Position numbers and translations under genes: made by a program. A stretch of DNA of 64,000 bases from an uncultured bacterium (GTDB taxonomy: Bacteria; Actinomycetota; Coriobacteriia; Coriobacteriales; Coriobacteriaceae), in the NCBI GenBank assembly GCA_905215065.1, contig CAJMOF010000012.1:3699-67698 (forward strand), written 5' to 3'. Of the stretch, positions 8,528 to 17,576 are shown piece after piece. Below the pieces are notes generated by a model, which saw only the letters and a list, made by a program, of their open reading frames with translations, was not told the DNA's origin and made no database searches. The stretch's first letter is position 1; every line of letters begins with the position of its first letter.

Positions 8528-8706
8528 GCGTTCTCCTCCAACAAAAACACGCCGCTCGGGAGCGGCGCATTCATTCGAATCCATATTTGAGTGTATCAGC
8601 GAACCCAAAAGGTTGCGCAACGAATGGGCAAATTAAGGATGTGAGCGGAAGCATCCATGCGATAAGCGGATACAAAGCATCTTTGTTGCACAACAAACTT
8701 ACAGTC

Positions 8707-8734
8707 GCACGGGGAAATTATGACTACCCCGTGC
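8707..8734 (-). terminator. Hairpin downstream of recR
   Basis: GCACGGGG and CCCCGTGC arms around a 12-base loop, 39 bases after the recR stop. No strong T-run follows on the minus strand, so terminator strength is uncertain. Confidence 0.45.
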
Positions 8735-8772
8735 GTCGCGAGGAAAACATACGGCAGGAGCAGGCTCGCCAC

Positions 8773-9369
8773 CTAAATCGTGCGACGGGCCTCGATAGCG
8801 CGCCCAAGCGTAAGCTCGTCGGCATACTCCAGGTCGCCGCCCACGGGCAGGCCGCTCGCCAGACGCGATACCTCAACGCCCAGCGGCTTGATAGTGCGGG
8901 CCAGGTAGCTCGCCGTGGTCTCGCCCTCAATATTGGGGTTGGTGGCGATGATGACCTCATGGATATCCTCGTGGCCCAAACGCGCCAGCAGCTCGCGAAT
9001 GTGCAGCTGCTCGGGGCCAATCTTGTCCATGGGACTGATCACGCCGCCCAATACGTGGTAGAGACCGTGATAGCTGCCCGTGCGCTCAATCGCCTGGACA
9101 TCGCGCGGCTCGCCCACCACGCAAATGCGAGTGGTATCGCGCATCGGGTCCTGGCAGATGGAGCACTCGTCGGCCGTGGCGTAGTTAAAGCAACGGCTGC
9201 AAAAGTGGACCTCCTGCTTAACCTCCAGGATGGCCTCGGCCAGGCGGCGGGCCTCCTCGGCATCGGCCTCGAGCAGGTAATAGGCGATGCGCTGGGCCGA
9301 CTTGGGACCAATGCCCGGCAGACGGCCCAGCTCATCGAGCAGTTTTTGCAGACTGTGATTCGCACTCAT
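8773..9369 (-). CDS. recR: Recombination mediator RecR
   Basis: A 198-residue protein of the expected length for RecR. It has the N-terminal helix-hairpin-helix (LGRLPGIGPKSAQRIAYYLL), a four-Cys zinc site (CSRC...CSIC near residues 57-72), and a Toprim domain (ICVVGEP...ATNPNIEGETTA). RecR works with RecF/RecO to load RecA at gaps. It lies 13 bases downstream of ybaB, the order seen after dnaX in many bacteria, though here dnaX is 1.4 kb away. The AUG has no clear ribosome site, so coupling with ybaB is likely. Confidence 0.95.
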   Translation of the reverse strand: MSANHSLQKLLDELGRLPGIGPKSAQRIAYYLLEADAEEARRLAEAILEVKQEVHFCSRCFNYATADECSICQDPMRDTTRICVVGEPRDVQAIERTGSYHGLYHVLGGVISPMDKIGPEQLHIRELLARLGHEDIHEVIIATNPNIEGETTASYLARTIKPLGVEVSRLASGLPVGGDLEYADELTLGRAIEARRTI

Positions 9370-9382
9370 ATATATGCGTGTC

Positions 9383-9703
9383 TTAGAACGGCATGCCCGG
9401 GATGTTGAGGCCGCCGGTGATGGCGCCCATCTGCTTGTTGGCGAGCTCGTTGACGCCGCGGACGGCCTCGTTGACGGCAGCCATGATCATGTCCTGCAGC
9501 ATATCGACGTCCTCGGGATCGAGGGCATCGGGGTCGATGGTGAGGTTGACGAGCTCCATCTCGCCGTTAACGGTCACCTTGACCATACCGCCGCCGGCAG
9601 AGGCGTCGACGGTCTGGGACTTGAGGTTCTCCTGCGCGGCGGCAAGCTGCTCCTGCATCTTGCGAGCCTGCTTCATCATCTGCTGCATGTTCATACCGGC
9701 CAT
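9383..9703 (-). CDS. ybaB: YbaB/EbfC nucleoid-associated protein
   Basis: A 106-residue protein that starts MAGMNMQQMMKQARKMQ, the typical Met/Gln-rich helix of the YbaB family, followed by the conserved VKVTVNGEMELVNLTIDP strand region and a C-terminal helix. It binds DNA as a dimer. AAGGAG lies 6 bases before the ATG. It forms an operon with recR. Confidence 0.93.
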   Translation of the reverse strand: MAGMNMQQMMKQARKMQEQLAAAQENLKSQTVDASAGGGMVKVTVNGEMELVNLTIDPDALDPEDVDMLQDMIMAAVNEAVRGVNELANKQMGAITGGLNIPGMPF

Positions 9704-10042
9704 GATGGCTCCTTTACGTGCGGCCGCACGCCGAGCTGCAAGGGCAGCCGGGGCGCGGCGGAACTTTCAAACTCAAAAATCGTACCACGGCGCGAGGCCA
9801 GCGAGCGGGGCGGACACGCTACCTCAGTCGATATACATGTCCTCCAATACAAACCACGCGCAAAGATTATGCAAGGCCGAATTATGCAAGGTTGCATAAT
9901 ATCGCATACTCAATCTAGTAGAGCCGAATCCGGCATTTCATGTGTGCCACTAAATAGCTAAATGCCAAACCGCTGCTCGAGGCGGAGCACATGGCGGCAG
10001 GGTATAATTTGATTGTCATAGATTGCAATTTGGAGGTGCCCC
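9704..10042. other. Divergent intergenic region with a palindromic operator candidate
   Basis: No gene is supported between ybaB and the plus-strand gene at 10043. Its main feature is the palindrome at 9881-9900 with a preceding half-site. A TATAAT-like box at 10002-10007 (GTATAATTTG) could be the -10 of the plus-strand gene, whose ribosome site GGAGGT follows at 10032. Confidence 0.5.
9866..9900. promoter_or_regulatory. Palindromic operator candidate with half-site
   Basis: ATTATGCAAGGTTGCATAAT at 9881-9900 is a perfect palindrome of 9-bp arms with a 2-bp centre. An identical ATTATGCAAGG half-site is at 9866-9876, 15 bp before it. Repeated exact half-sites on one helical face suggest a dimeric regulator acting on the ybaB-recR operon or on the divergent gene at 10043. 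The regulator is unknown. Confidence 0.55.
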
Positions 10043-10510
10043 ATGAATGCCCCCGACGCGCTCCAAAACATCCGCTCAAAACACCCCGTTGCATATGTGG
10101 TTCTCTATCTCTTTGTCGGCTGGGCATTGCTGGTTGTCATCACCCATGCCATAGCTTTTGGAGCAGAACTGCTGATAGCCAGCTCGGACCAGCCCGTCGT
10201 CAAATGGGAGACGACCGATGAATGCACCGACGGAACCCGAACCATTTACTACAACAGCCCGTCCCTCTACCAAGAGTTCAAGGTCAAGATAAAGGACTCC
10301 AAGATTGTCGATGCCGAACTGGGCTCTTTATTTACAATCGGAGCAACCGTCAACGCCGAGCAAGTCGAGTACACGGACGGCCATGCGACGTATCGTATCG
10401 ACCTCAGCATCCTAGGCCGACCGTCACGCGCTTGTCTGCTCGAATGCGATATACGCGGCACCACACTACACATGTCCGAAATACAGATGCGCCCGGACAA
10501 AAGAAAGTGA
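10043..10510 (+). CDS. Small membrane-anchored protein of unknown function
   Basis: A 155-residue protein with GGAGGT seven bases before its ATG. One hydrophobic segment (about residues 16-40, VVLYLFVGWALLVVITHAIAF) is followed by an extracytoplasmic region of mainly beta-strand composition, with charged ends. No family recognised. It is convergent with the gene at 10533, with only 22 bases between. Confidence 0.6.
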   Translation: MNAPDALQNIRSKHPVAYVVLYLFVGWALLVVITHAIAFGAELLIASSDQPVVKWETTDECTDGTRTIYYNSPSLYQEFKVKIKDSKIVDAELGSLFTIGATVNAEQVEYTDGHATYRIDLSILGRPSRACLLECDIRGTTLHMSEIQMRPDKRK

Positions 10511-10532
10511 TATATGGCCGAGTCGGAAGAGA

Positions 10533-10793
10533 CTAGGCATAGACTCGTCCGCCTTCGTAGGCAAAACGCAGGATGAGCGGGGCATTGTTGCGCACGAAAT
10601 CATCGAGTTCTTTGAGGTTCGCTTCGCTAAAGCCCTCGTGTGACACCCAATTGAATGCCGGCAAGATACACTCCGCCGTGTCAAAACCCCAATCGCGCGG
10701 GCGCTCCACAACAACCTTCACCGTGTTGTCCTCCCGGACTTCGGAATACGAAACCTGCGTATCGTCCTCGAGGCGGACATATTCCCACATCAT
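10533..10793 (-). CDS. Small protein of unknown function
   Basis: An 86-residue soluble, acidic protein (MMWEYVRLEDDTQVSYSEVRED...) with a GGAGCGAG ribosome site and two possible ATGs in a row. Its strand-rich first half and helical LKELDDFVRNNAP segment suggest a compact fold. It lies 54 bases downstream of dnaX and may be read from it. No family recognised. Confidence 0.6.
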   Translation of the reverse strand: MMWEYVRLEDDTQVSYSEVREDNTVKVVVERPRDWGFDTAECILPAFNWVSHEGFSEANLKELDDFVRNNAPLILRFAYEGGRVYA

Positions 10794-10847
10794 AAGCTCG
10801 CTCCGTTCAAAGGGTTCTCTTCTTGAGCAGTATACCCGCCTGCGCAG

Positions 10848-13316
10848 CTACTCCACCGGCTTGAAGATGGTGGACTGGCCGAAGACGCTGCGGATGAGGG
10901 CTTTGGCCTCGTCCTCGGTCTGCGGGATGCTCGGGGCTGCACCCTGATGGCCGAAGGGGCCGCCCGCACCGGAGTTGGACTCCCAGGGAGCTGCAGGAGC
11001 GTCCTCCTCTTTGGGGGCAGTTGTAGCGGACTTGGGCGCGGACGCCGCACCCGGCACGTCGAACGGAGACAGATCGTCCCCGCTCGCATCGCCTGCAAAG
11101 CCGCCGACCATGGCGTCATCGTAGGGCACCTGCTCGGATTCCCACGGTGCAGACTGCGCAGACGGCTGAGCCTTGGGAGCGGACGCGCGCTCGGGCGCTC
11201 GGGGTGCGGGCTCGGTCGGGAGCTTGCCCGTGGCAGGAGCGCCAGCGGGGTTGTCGGAGCGCAGCCAGGGGGCTTTGCCCAGGTCGGATGACTTGGGCGC
11301 AGGCGCGGCGGCGGGCTTGGGCACGGGGACCGGAGCAGCCTGTTTGGGCGCAGCGGGTTCAGGCGCCGACGGGGTCGGTGCCGCTACCGGTGCCGCTTTT
11401 GGCTGCGTCGCGCTGACGTTCGAGGATGCAGGGGCCGCCGAGGACACGGGTTGCGGGTCCGCAGATGCCGCAGCCCGTGCAGATGGAGAATGCTCCTCAT
11501 GTTGAGGAGCCAGCGTGCCACCTCCATCCAGGACGTAGTCGACGGTGCGACGACCGAAGACCGCACTGACTGTCGGCAGGACCACCGACTGCGTGTCGGC
11601 GCGTCCGAGCATCTTGATGGCAAAGGTCGAGCCCGCGGGGAACGAGACCGTGAGCTTGGAGCCGTCGTCTGCTGTGGCGCGGGCATTGAGCAAAAGCCCT
11701 GCGTAGGAAGCCTGACGCGCCTTGACACGCTCGACAACCTCAGCCCATTTGCGCTGCAGCTCTCCGGCATCCTCGACCGCGGAGGTCTCGGCGGCACCAG
11801 CGGCAGCAACCTGGGCGGCGTTGTTGGACTGGGGCTTAGGTGCCGGAACGGTGGCAGGCGCGGGGGCCGGAGCCGCAACGGGTTGAGGTGCAGGCGTTAC
11901 AGGTTTGGGCGCCGGCGCAGGAGCCGCGGACTTGGGCGCAGGCTGGGCAGCCGGAGCGGCAGCACCACGGTCCCAAGGCATACCGCCCTGGCGCGCGGAC
12001 GTAGCAGCAGGGGCAGCGGATGCCGCCGGAGCAGCAGCACGGACGCCCGAAATTAGCGTCGGCTGCTGGGCAGCAGCGGGTACGGATGCTGCAGGCGCGG
12101 CGGCCTGAGCAGCAGCCACGCTCGCCGGAACGGCGGCGTTGGCAACCATGGCCTCCAAGCGAGCTACGCGCTCGGCCAATGCCTCAATCGTCAAATCGGC
12201 CTCGGGACGTGCCAGACGCGTGCAGGCAATCTCGAGCACCAGGCGCACGTCGCTCGCGCCCCTCATCTCCAGTGCGGCATCGTCGAGCACTGTCAGCACA
12301 CGGGCCAGGCGGTCGGCAGGATGCTCGCCAAAGGCAGCGGCCTCGGCAGCAAGCGCCTCGGCCTGCTCGGAGCCGCCCTCAAACAGCTCGGCACGGGCAC
12401 CGGCAACGCAGGCAACGTACACGTCACGCACATGCGCCACCAGGTCGCGCGTCAGCTCCAGCAGATCGTTTCCTTCCTCGACCTGCGCACGAATCAGTCC
12501 ATAGAGCTCGGCAACATCGCGATCGGCAATGGCGCGGGAAAACTCGCCCAGAATCTGGTCCGAAACCTCGCCTAAAAGCGAGCGGGCGTCGTCCGCATGC
12601 ACAGAACCGTTGCCAAAGACGCTCAGCTGCTCCAGCGTGGACAACGCGTCGCGCATGCCGCCCTTGGCATGGCGCGCCACGATGGCCAGCGCCTCGTCGT
12701 CGTAATCGAAGCCCTCCTGCTCACACACGTATGCCAAGCGATGCTCAATATCCTCGTTGCCGATGCGATGGAAATCGAAACGCTGACAGCGCGAGAGGAT
12801 GGTCTCCAGAATCTTTTGCGGATCGGTGGTGCACAGTACAAAGATCACGTGCGCCGGCGGCTCCTCAAGCGTCTTGAGCAGCGCGTTGAACGCTGCCGTC
12901 GTGAGCATGTGAACCTCGTCGATGATATAGATCTTGTACTTGCCGCGCACCGGGGCAAAGTTGACGGAATTGATGATCTCCTCACGCACATTGTCCACGC
13001 CCGTGCGGCTTGCGGCATCGAGCTCGTAGACATCCGGGTGGCTGCCCTCGGCAATGAGCTCGCACTCCTCGCAAGTACCGTCGGGCATGCAGCCGCTTGC
13101 ACCTTCGGCGCGCGCCGCCTCGGCATTGCGGCACAGCAGCGCCTTGGCCAGAATGCGCGCCATGGTGGTCTTGCCCGTGCCGCGCGGTCCGCAGAACAGG
13201 TAGGCGTGGGACAAGCGCCCCTCGGTGATGGCATGCTCGAGCGTCGAGACGATATGCTGCTGGCCCACCACGGAGTCGAAGGTGAGCGGGCGATACTTTC
13301 GGTACAACGATTCCAT
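10848..13316 (-). CDS. dnaX: DNA polymerase III gamma/tau subunit
   Basis: An 822-residue clamp-loader ATPase. The start is placed at ATG 13316 (MESLYRKYRPLTFDSVVGQ), the canonical N-terminus, with GGGGGAG upstream; the longer open frame is not homologous-looking. It has Walker A GPRGTGKTT, a zinc site of four Cys (CRNA...GC...CEEC), Walker B IIDEVH and the SRC motif (LSRCQRF). From about residue 370 a long Ala/Pro-rich linker leads to C-terminal tau-like domains; the frame shows no A-rich slippery heptamer, so a programmed gamma frameshift is not evident. Confidence 0.95.
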   Translation of the reverse strand: MESLYRKYRPLTFDSVVGQQHIVSTLEHAITEGRLSHAYLFCGPRGTGKTTMARILAKALLCRNAEAARAEGASGCMPDGTCEECELIAEGSHPDVYELDAASRTGVDNVREEIINSVNFAPVRGKYKIYIIDEVHMLTTAAFNALLKTLEEPPAHVIFVLCTTDPQKILETILSRCQRFDFHRIGNEDIEHRLAYVCEQEGFDYDDEALAIVARHAKGGMRDALSTLEQLSVFGNGSVHADDARSLLGEVSDQILGEFSRAIADRDVAELYGLIRAQVEEGNDLLELTRDLVAHVRDVYVACVAGARAELFEGGSEQAEALAAEAAAFGEHPADRLARVLTVLDDAALEMRGASDVRLVLEIACTRLARPEADLTIEALAERVARLEAMVANAAVPASVAAAQAAAPAASVPAAAQQPTLISGVRAAAPAASAAPAATSARQGGMPWDRGAAAPAAQPAPKSAAPAPAPKPVTPAPQPVAAPAPAPATVPAPKPQSNNAAQVAAAGAAETSAVEDAGELQRKWAEVVERVKARQASYAGLLLNARATADDGSKLTVSFPAGSTFAIKMLGRADTQSVVLPTVSAVFGRRTVDYVLDGGGTLAPQHEEHSPSARAAASADPQPVSSAAPASSNVSATQPKAAPVAAPTPSAPEPAAPKQAAPVPVPKPAAAPAPKSSDLGKAPWLRSDNPAGAPATGKLPTEPAPRAPERASAPKAQPSAQSAPWESEQVPYDDAMVGGFAGDASGDDLSPFDVPGAASAPKSATTAPKEEDAPAAPWESNSGAGGPFGHQGAAPSIPQTEDEAKALIRSVFGQSTIFKPVE

Positions 13317-13431
13317 GGGTGCTCCCCCGGGTATACTGAGACTTGTTGCCGCGATGGCCATGCGGTCGCACGGCATACTGCATTCATAATAACCCGTACG
13401 GCGAGCCCGCCGCGATAGGAGTCTAAAGAGC

Positions 13432-14148
13432 ATGGCAGACGCAGAGAGCAACCTCGTTCCCTCCGAAGCAGCCGACCAGGTCGAGGTCGCGCTCGAGAAG
13501 CAGGCCGCGGCCGATGACGGCATCCTGTACCTCAACGAGTACCAGTACGAAAACGACCTGGTCACCGACTTTGCGCGCCTGGTCGCCTCGCCCAGGCGCC
13601 GTGGCTCCCTGTACGTCGCCGCCGCGATTGCCGCGCTCATCGGCATCGGCATGCTGGCGGCCGGCGGCAACTGGATCAAGTTCGGCGTCGTGCTGATCGT
13701 GTTCGGCGCCTTTTTGGCCTGGTGGAGCAAGAACCTGCACCACACGCTCGCCCGCGACTTTATCGACGCCGTCGAGGCCGACGAGTCCATGGGTGGCCGC
13801 TATCGCCGCATCGCCGCCAACGAGGACGGCCTGATGGTTTGGGGCAAGAGCGGCAAGTCGCAGTTCTTCCCGTTTGACAAGCTCGACCACGTACTCGACG
13901 GCGAGCGCATCTTTGTGGCCATGTTCGCCGACCAGGGCGTGACGATCCCCAAGGACACCTTCGTCCGTGGCGATGCCGAGCAGTTTGGTTCCTTCCTCAA
14001 GGCGCGCATCAACAAAAAACTCCGCATCGAGACCAAACGCAAGAAGATGAAGGCCGAGAAGGCCGCCGCCGAGGCCAAGCAGGGAGACAAGCCCCAGGAG
14101 ACCAAAGGCAAGCAGCGCAAGCAGAAGAAGAACAAGAAGAAGCGCTAA
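13432..14148 (+). CDS. YcxB-like membrane protein
   Basis: A 238-residue protein divergent from dnaX, preceded by an AGGAG ribosome site at 13417. After an acidic head it has two adjacent membrane segments (about residues 60-105), then a soluble domain (ESMGGRYRRIAANEDGLMVWGKSGKSQFFPFDKL...) that resembles YcxB-like C-terminal domains, and a very Lys-rich tail. The function of that family is not known. It is monocistronic as far as seen. Confidence 0.65.
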   Translation: MADAESNLVPSEAADQVEVALEKQAAADDGILYLNEYQYENDLVTDFARLVASPRRRGSLYVAAAIAALIGIGMLAAGGNWIKFGVVLIVFGAFLAWWSKNLHHTLARDFIDAVEADESMGGRYRRIAANEDGLMVWGKSGKSQFFPFDKLDHVLDGERIFVAMFADQGVTIPKDTFVRGDAEQFGSFLKARINKKLRIETKRKKMKAEKAAAEAKQGDKPQETKGKQRKQKKNKKKR

Positions 14149-14292
14149 GACCAAACCAGACAGACAGCCTCGCATCCCGCTATCCTCCCCATGCACCCGA
14201 GCGTGCTACACTAGCAGCATCTATGCCACCGCGAACGGCTCGGCTCCGCGCCCGCCACTCGCAAACGAACTTTAAACGCACGAGGGTTGGCC

Positions 14293-16146
14293 ATGCCGCT
14301 TTTCTCGCAACATACCGCCCGGTTCTCGCCGGACGTTCCTTTGGAGGGCACCAGCTCTCGCGAGCTGCTCAAGCGGTACCAGCCGCTCGAGACACTTGCG
14401 ACCGGCGGTTTTGGCTCCATCGAGATTTGCCGCGACACGCACCTGCGCCGCCGCGTCGCCATTAAGCGCATCCCCCTTATCAACGGCGCCGGCATGCCCG
14501 CCAGCGACATCATGGATGTCCTGCGCGAGGCGCACACTGCCGCCATGCTTCAACATCCCAATATCGTGCAGGTCATCGACTTTACGCATGACACCGCCTA
14601 TGCCTACCTGGTCATGGAGTATGTCGACGGTATGTCACTGGCCGAGTTTTTGCATCGCGTGGACGGCCACTCGCTCACCTTTGACGAGGCCGCGGCCATT
14701 GCCGATGCCCTGGGCCAGGCGCTCACCTTCGCCCATAGCAATGGCGTACTCCACCTGGACATTAAGCCCGCCAACGTGCTCATCGACCACTCGGGCAATG
14801 TAAAGCTCACCGACTTTGGCATGGCGCGACTGTCGTCCGCCGGTGGCTTTGGCGGCTCGCGCGGCGGCACCATCGGCTACATGCCGCCCGAGCAGCTCGA
14901 TATCGAGACCGGCACGGTCGACGAACGCGCCGATGTCTTCGCCCTTGCCTGCGTTATCTATGAGGGCTTGTGCGGCAGCGCTCCCTTTATGGCGGCCACG
15001 CCCGCCGACTCGCTCGACCGCATCATCGGCGGCGCCACCTATCCCAGCGAGCTGATACCACACTTTCCCCCGGGAGCCGAGGCCGCGCTCATGAGCGCGC
15101 TCTCCCCCATGCCGCAGGACCGCCCCAACAGCATCGAGGCATTTTGCGACCAGCTCCTTGCCGGTCTGGGCAGTGTGCGCGAGGGCCGTCGCAGCCTGGA
15201 GCAAATGGTTGGCGAGCTTTCGAATGACGAGCAGGAGCTCGACGATATCGAGCCGTCGTACTACGAGGACGACGCCATCGAGGTCGACCCCGCGCTCGGC
15301 TGGGCGGGCACGCGCTGGAGCCATGCGCGCGACTACACCATGCACGCTATCTCGGCGCTAACGTGCGGCACCTTTAGCTTTTTGCTGATGCAAACGGCCG
15401 GGGTCGCGGCGCTTCCCGGCCTGGTCATTGCGGCCATCGCGATCGGAGCGGCGGCTGGCCTGGCCCCCCAAATTGGCTCGGCCATCTCGGCTGTGGGCTT
15501 TTTGGTGCTCATGGCCAACGCCACCATGCAGGCGCAGGGCATCCTGTCGATGTTGCCCGTCGCGGTGATCTTTGCCGCTGCCATGTCCGGTTGGTGGATC
15601 GCCTGGGGTCGCACCGAGGCTGCCGCGAGCGCCGCACTCACCTGCGCGCTTGCGCTTGGCTGTCTGACCGGCAATACCTTCCTGGCAGCTGGGGTCGCCG
15701 CCGGCGTCGCGTCATTTTGGCTCGGCCCGGCAAGCGCCGCCGCGGCAACGGGCATGGGCGCGCTTTTTGCCCGTCTGGCCACGGTCGCGCTTTCAGCCGG
15801 AGGCGTGCTGGGGCTCGGCAACGTTGCCGCAGCGCTGGAAGACCCGCTCCTTTGGGCTGCCTTTGCGCTGGTCGCGACAACTGCCGCGGCGTCATCTGCG
15901 CTGCTCAATGCCCATGCCAAGCGTGCCGATCAGGGCTCAAACCTTGCCGCCATCGCCGCCATCGCTGTCACCGGCATCGGCTGCGCAGCGGCATCCTGTC
16001 TTGCACACCATATGGAAATTGCCAGCCTTGCAGCCGCGGTCGCCGCCAAGGCGGCAGTTGCGGGAACCCTATCCTCTATAATCGTTGGGATATGCCTATA
16101 TTTGCTCGGATACCAAAGAACCTATACGGAGAGTGATCTTTCGTGA
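14293..16146 (+). CDS. Membrane Ser/Thr kinase, first gene of the cell-wall signalling cluster
   Basis: About 617 residues from ATG 14293 (GAGGG 6 bases before). The kinase domain (residues 25-290) has a G-loop TGGFGSIE, Lys in VAIKRI, DFG in LTDFGMAR and APE-like MPPEQ. The catalytic loop reads HLDIKPANV in place of HRD, so it is a non-RD kinase that needs no Arg-linked activation-loop phosphorylation. A stack of Ala/Gly-rich hydrophobic segments (residues 350-610) anchors it. The stop overlaps the GTG of fhaA, so expression is coupled. Position corresponds to pknA in other actinobacteria, but the domain layout differs. Confidence 0.88.
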   Translation: MPLFSQHTARFSPDVPLEGTSSRELLKRYQPLETLATGGFGSIEICRDTHLRRRVAIKRIPLINGAGMPASDIMDVLREAHTAAMLQHPNIVQVIDFTHDTAYAYLVMEYVDGMSLAEFLHRVDGHSLTFDEAAAIADALGQALTFAHSNGVLHLDIKPANVLIDHSGNVKLTDFGMARLSSAGGFGGSRGGTIGYMPPEQLDIETGTVDERADVFALACVIYEGLCGSAPFMAATPADSLDRIIGGATYPSELIPHFPPGAEAALMSALSPMPQDRPNSIEAFCDQLLAGLGSVREGRRSLEQMVGELSNDEQELDDIEPSYYEDDAIEVDPALGWAGTRWSHARDYTMHAISALTCGTFSFLLMQTAGVAALPGLVIAAIAIGAAAGLAPQIGSAISAVGFLVLMANATMQAQGILSMLPVAVIFAAAMSGWWIAWGRTEAAASAALTCALALGCLTGNTFLAAGVAAGVASFWLGPASAAAATGMGALFARLATVALSAGGVLGLGNVAAALEDPLLWAAFALVATTAAASSALLNAHAKRADQGSNLAAIAAIAVTGIGCAAASCLAHHMEIASLAAAVAAKAAVAGTLSSIIVGICLYLLGYQRTYTESDLS

Positions 16147-17153
16147 ACTTCCTGAACATCTTCGAGGACCACGTGGCCGGCATCTTCGGTGCCACCCGTG
16201 CCCCGTTCTCCTTTAAGAAGCTTGCCAAGCAGGCCGCTCGCGACATGGAGGATCAGACTCTGGTGATCAATGGCGTCAACACGGCGCCGGCACTCTATAC
16301 CATCCTGATCGCCGCCGACGACGATCCCATGCTCGCCCCGTTCTACCCCGAGCTTTCGCGCGAGGTCCGCGAGTTTGTGAAGGCGCAGGCCGAAAAGCGC
16401 CGTTATGTCTTTGTCGGCGAGCCCCTCGTGCGCTTTATGATCGATCCGCAGCTGCGCGCCGGCAAGTTCTCGGTCTTTGCCGAGAACGTCGATGCCCCCA
16501 CGCTCGGCCGCCTGTACGAAGAAGAGCGCGCCTATCAAAACGGTCTGGGCCAAAACAACTCCGCGGCAAGCCGTGCCGCCAGCGCCCCGCGCGCCGGCCA
16601 GCAGCAGTTTGCTGCCCCGCAGCCGCAGCGCCCCGCCGCCATGCCCCAGCAGCAGCCGACGCCTCGCGCCGCCGCTCCTGACCCGCTTGCCGTAGCAGAT
16701 CCCTTCGCGCCTAGCGTCCCCGACCCCGCCGCTCCTATCCCGGTGCCGCAGACCGTCTCGCGCGACGCGCTTGCCGGCATGGGCGGAGCCGCCGCGACCG
16801 GTGCCGCCGTGGGCCTAGGCGCCGCAGCCGGCATCGCCTCCAACATGGCGAGCACTCGCGCCCCACAGCGCCCGCTCGCCCAGCTCGTCGACGTCGTGAG
16901 CGGCGAGAGCCATAGCATCACCTCCGCACAGGTGACTATCGGTCGCGAGCGCTCAGTTTCCGATATTGCCCTGCGCGACCCCAACGTGTCGCGCCGCCAC
17001 GCCCAGCTCACCTTTACGGGCTCGGATTGGTCGATCGAGGACCTCAATTCCACCAACGGCACGCTCGTCAACAACCGCCGCATTACGCGCTGCCCGCTGC
17101 GCAACGGCGATCTGCTGACGTTTGGCCTGAGCACCTTTGAATTTAGGGGATAG
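16143..17153 (+). CDS. fhaA: FhaA-like protein, DUF3662 plus FHA
   Basis: A 336-residue protein starting at GTG 16143 inside the end of the kinase gene. Residues 1-125 match the FhaA N-terminal domain (NIFEDHVAGIFGATRAPFSF...), a Pro/Ala/Gln linker follows, and residues 245-336 are an FHA domain (VTIGRERS...SRRHAQL...IEDLNSTNGTLVNN). In mycobacteria FhaA links kinases to cell-wall synthesis. Located in the same gene order here. Confidence 0.88.
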   Translation: MNFLNIFEDHVAGIFGATRAPFSFKKLAKQAARDMEDQTLVINGVNTAPALYTILIAADDDPMLAPFYPELSREVREFVKAQAEKRRYVFVGEPLVRFMIDPQLRAGKFSVFAENVDAPTLGRLYEEERAYQNGLGQNNSAASRAASAPRAGQQQFAAPQPQRPAAMPQQQPTPRAAAPDPLAVADPFAPSVPDPAAPIPVPQTVSRDALAGMGGAAATGAAVGLGAAAGIASNMASTRAPQRPLAQLVDVVSGESHSITSAQVTIGRERSVSDIALRDPNVSRRHAQLTFTGSDWSIEDLNSTNGTLVNNRRITRCPLRNGDLLTFGLSTFEFRG

Positions 17154-17159
17154 TCTCTT

Positions 17160-17576
17160 ATGAACATCGATATCGTCCTTTTTGCAGGCCGCATCGTCCT
17201 GGTCGCCCTGCTCTATATCTTCCTGTTCGCCGTCATGAAGACCGGCGTGGGACTTGTGCGCGGGCAGCGTCGCGACTCGGCTATCTGGACGATCGATGTG
17301 GACAAGGGTCCGCGCGGTATCCGCGGCATCCACGTAGACATGCTCGGCCCCGTCATCGTCGGTCGCTCGCCATCTTCGGACATCTGCATCAACGAACCGT
17401 TCGTCTCGGCCTCGCATGCGCGCTTTTCGCTGCAGGGCCCGGCGCTCATCATCGAGGACCTCAACTCGCTTAACGGCACGCTCGTCAACGGCCGCCAGCT
17501 TGTGGAGCCCGCAACGCTGCGCGAGGGCGACGAAGTCCAGATTGGCGACGTGGTCATGAAGGTGAACCGTCGATGA
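17160..17576 (+). CDS. fhaB: FhaB-like membrane FHA protein
   Basis: A 138-residue protein with one N-terminal membrane segment (residues 3-27) and a C-terminal FHA domain (VIVGRSPSSDICI...SASHARF...IEDLNSLNGTLVNG). It corresponds to FhaB/FipA, which connects phosphorylation to septal and sidewall synthesis. It follows fhaA by 6 bases and overlaps the phosphatase start by ATGA. Confidence 0.87.
   Translation: MNIDIVLFAGRIVLVALLYIFLFAVMKTGVGLVRGQRRDSAIWTIDVDKGPRGIRGIHVDMLGPVIVGRSPSSDICINEPFVSASHARFSLQGPALIIEDLNSLNGTLVNGRQLVEPATLREGDEVQIGDVVMKVNRR

Noticed and set aside
10848..13316. Programmed frameshift producing the gamma form of DnaX
   Set aside because: No A-rich slippery heptamer was seen in the frame.
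13317..13431. An SRP RNA gene next to dnaX
   Set aside because: The conserved GGAAGCAG-type tetraloop region and stem were not found in the 115-base gap.
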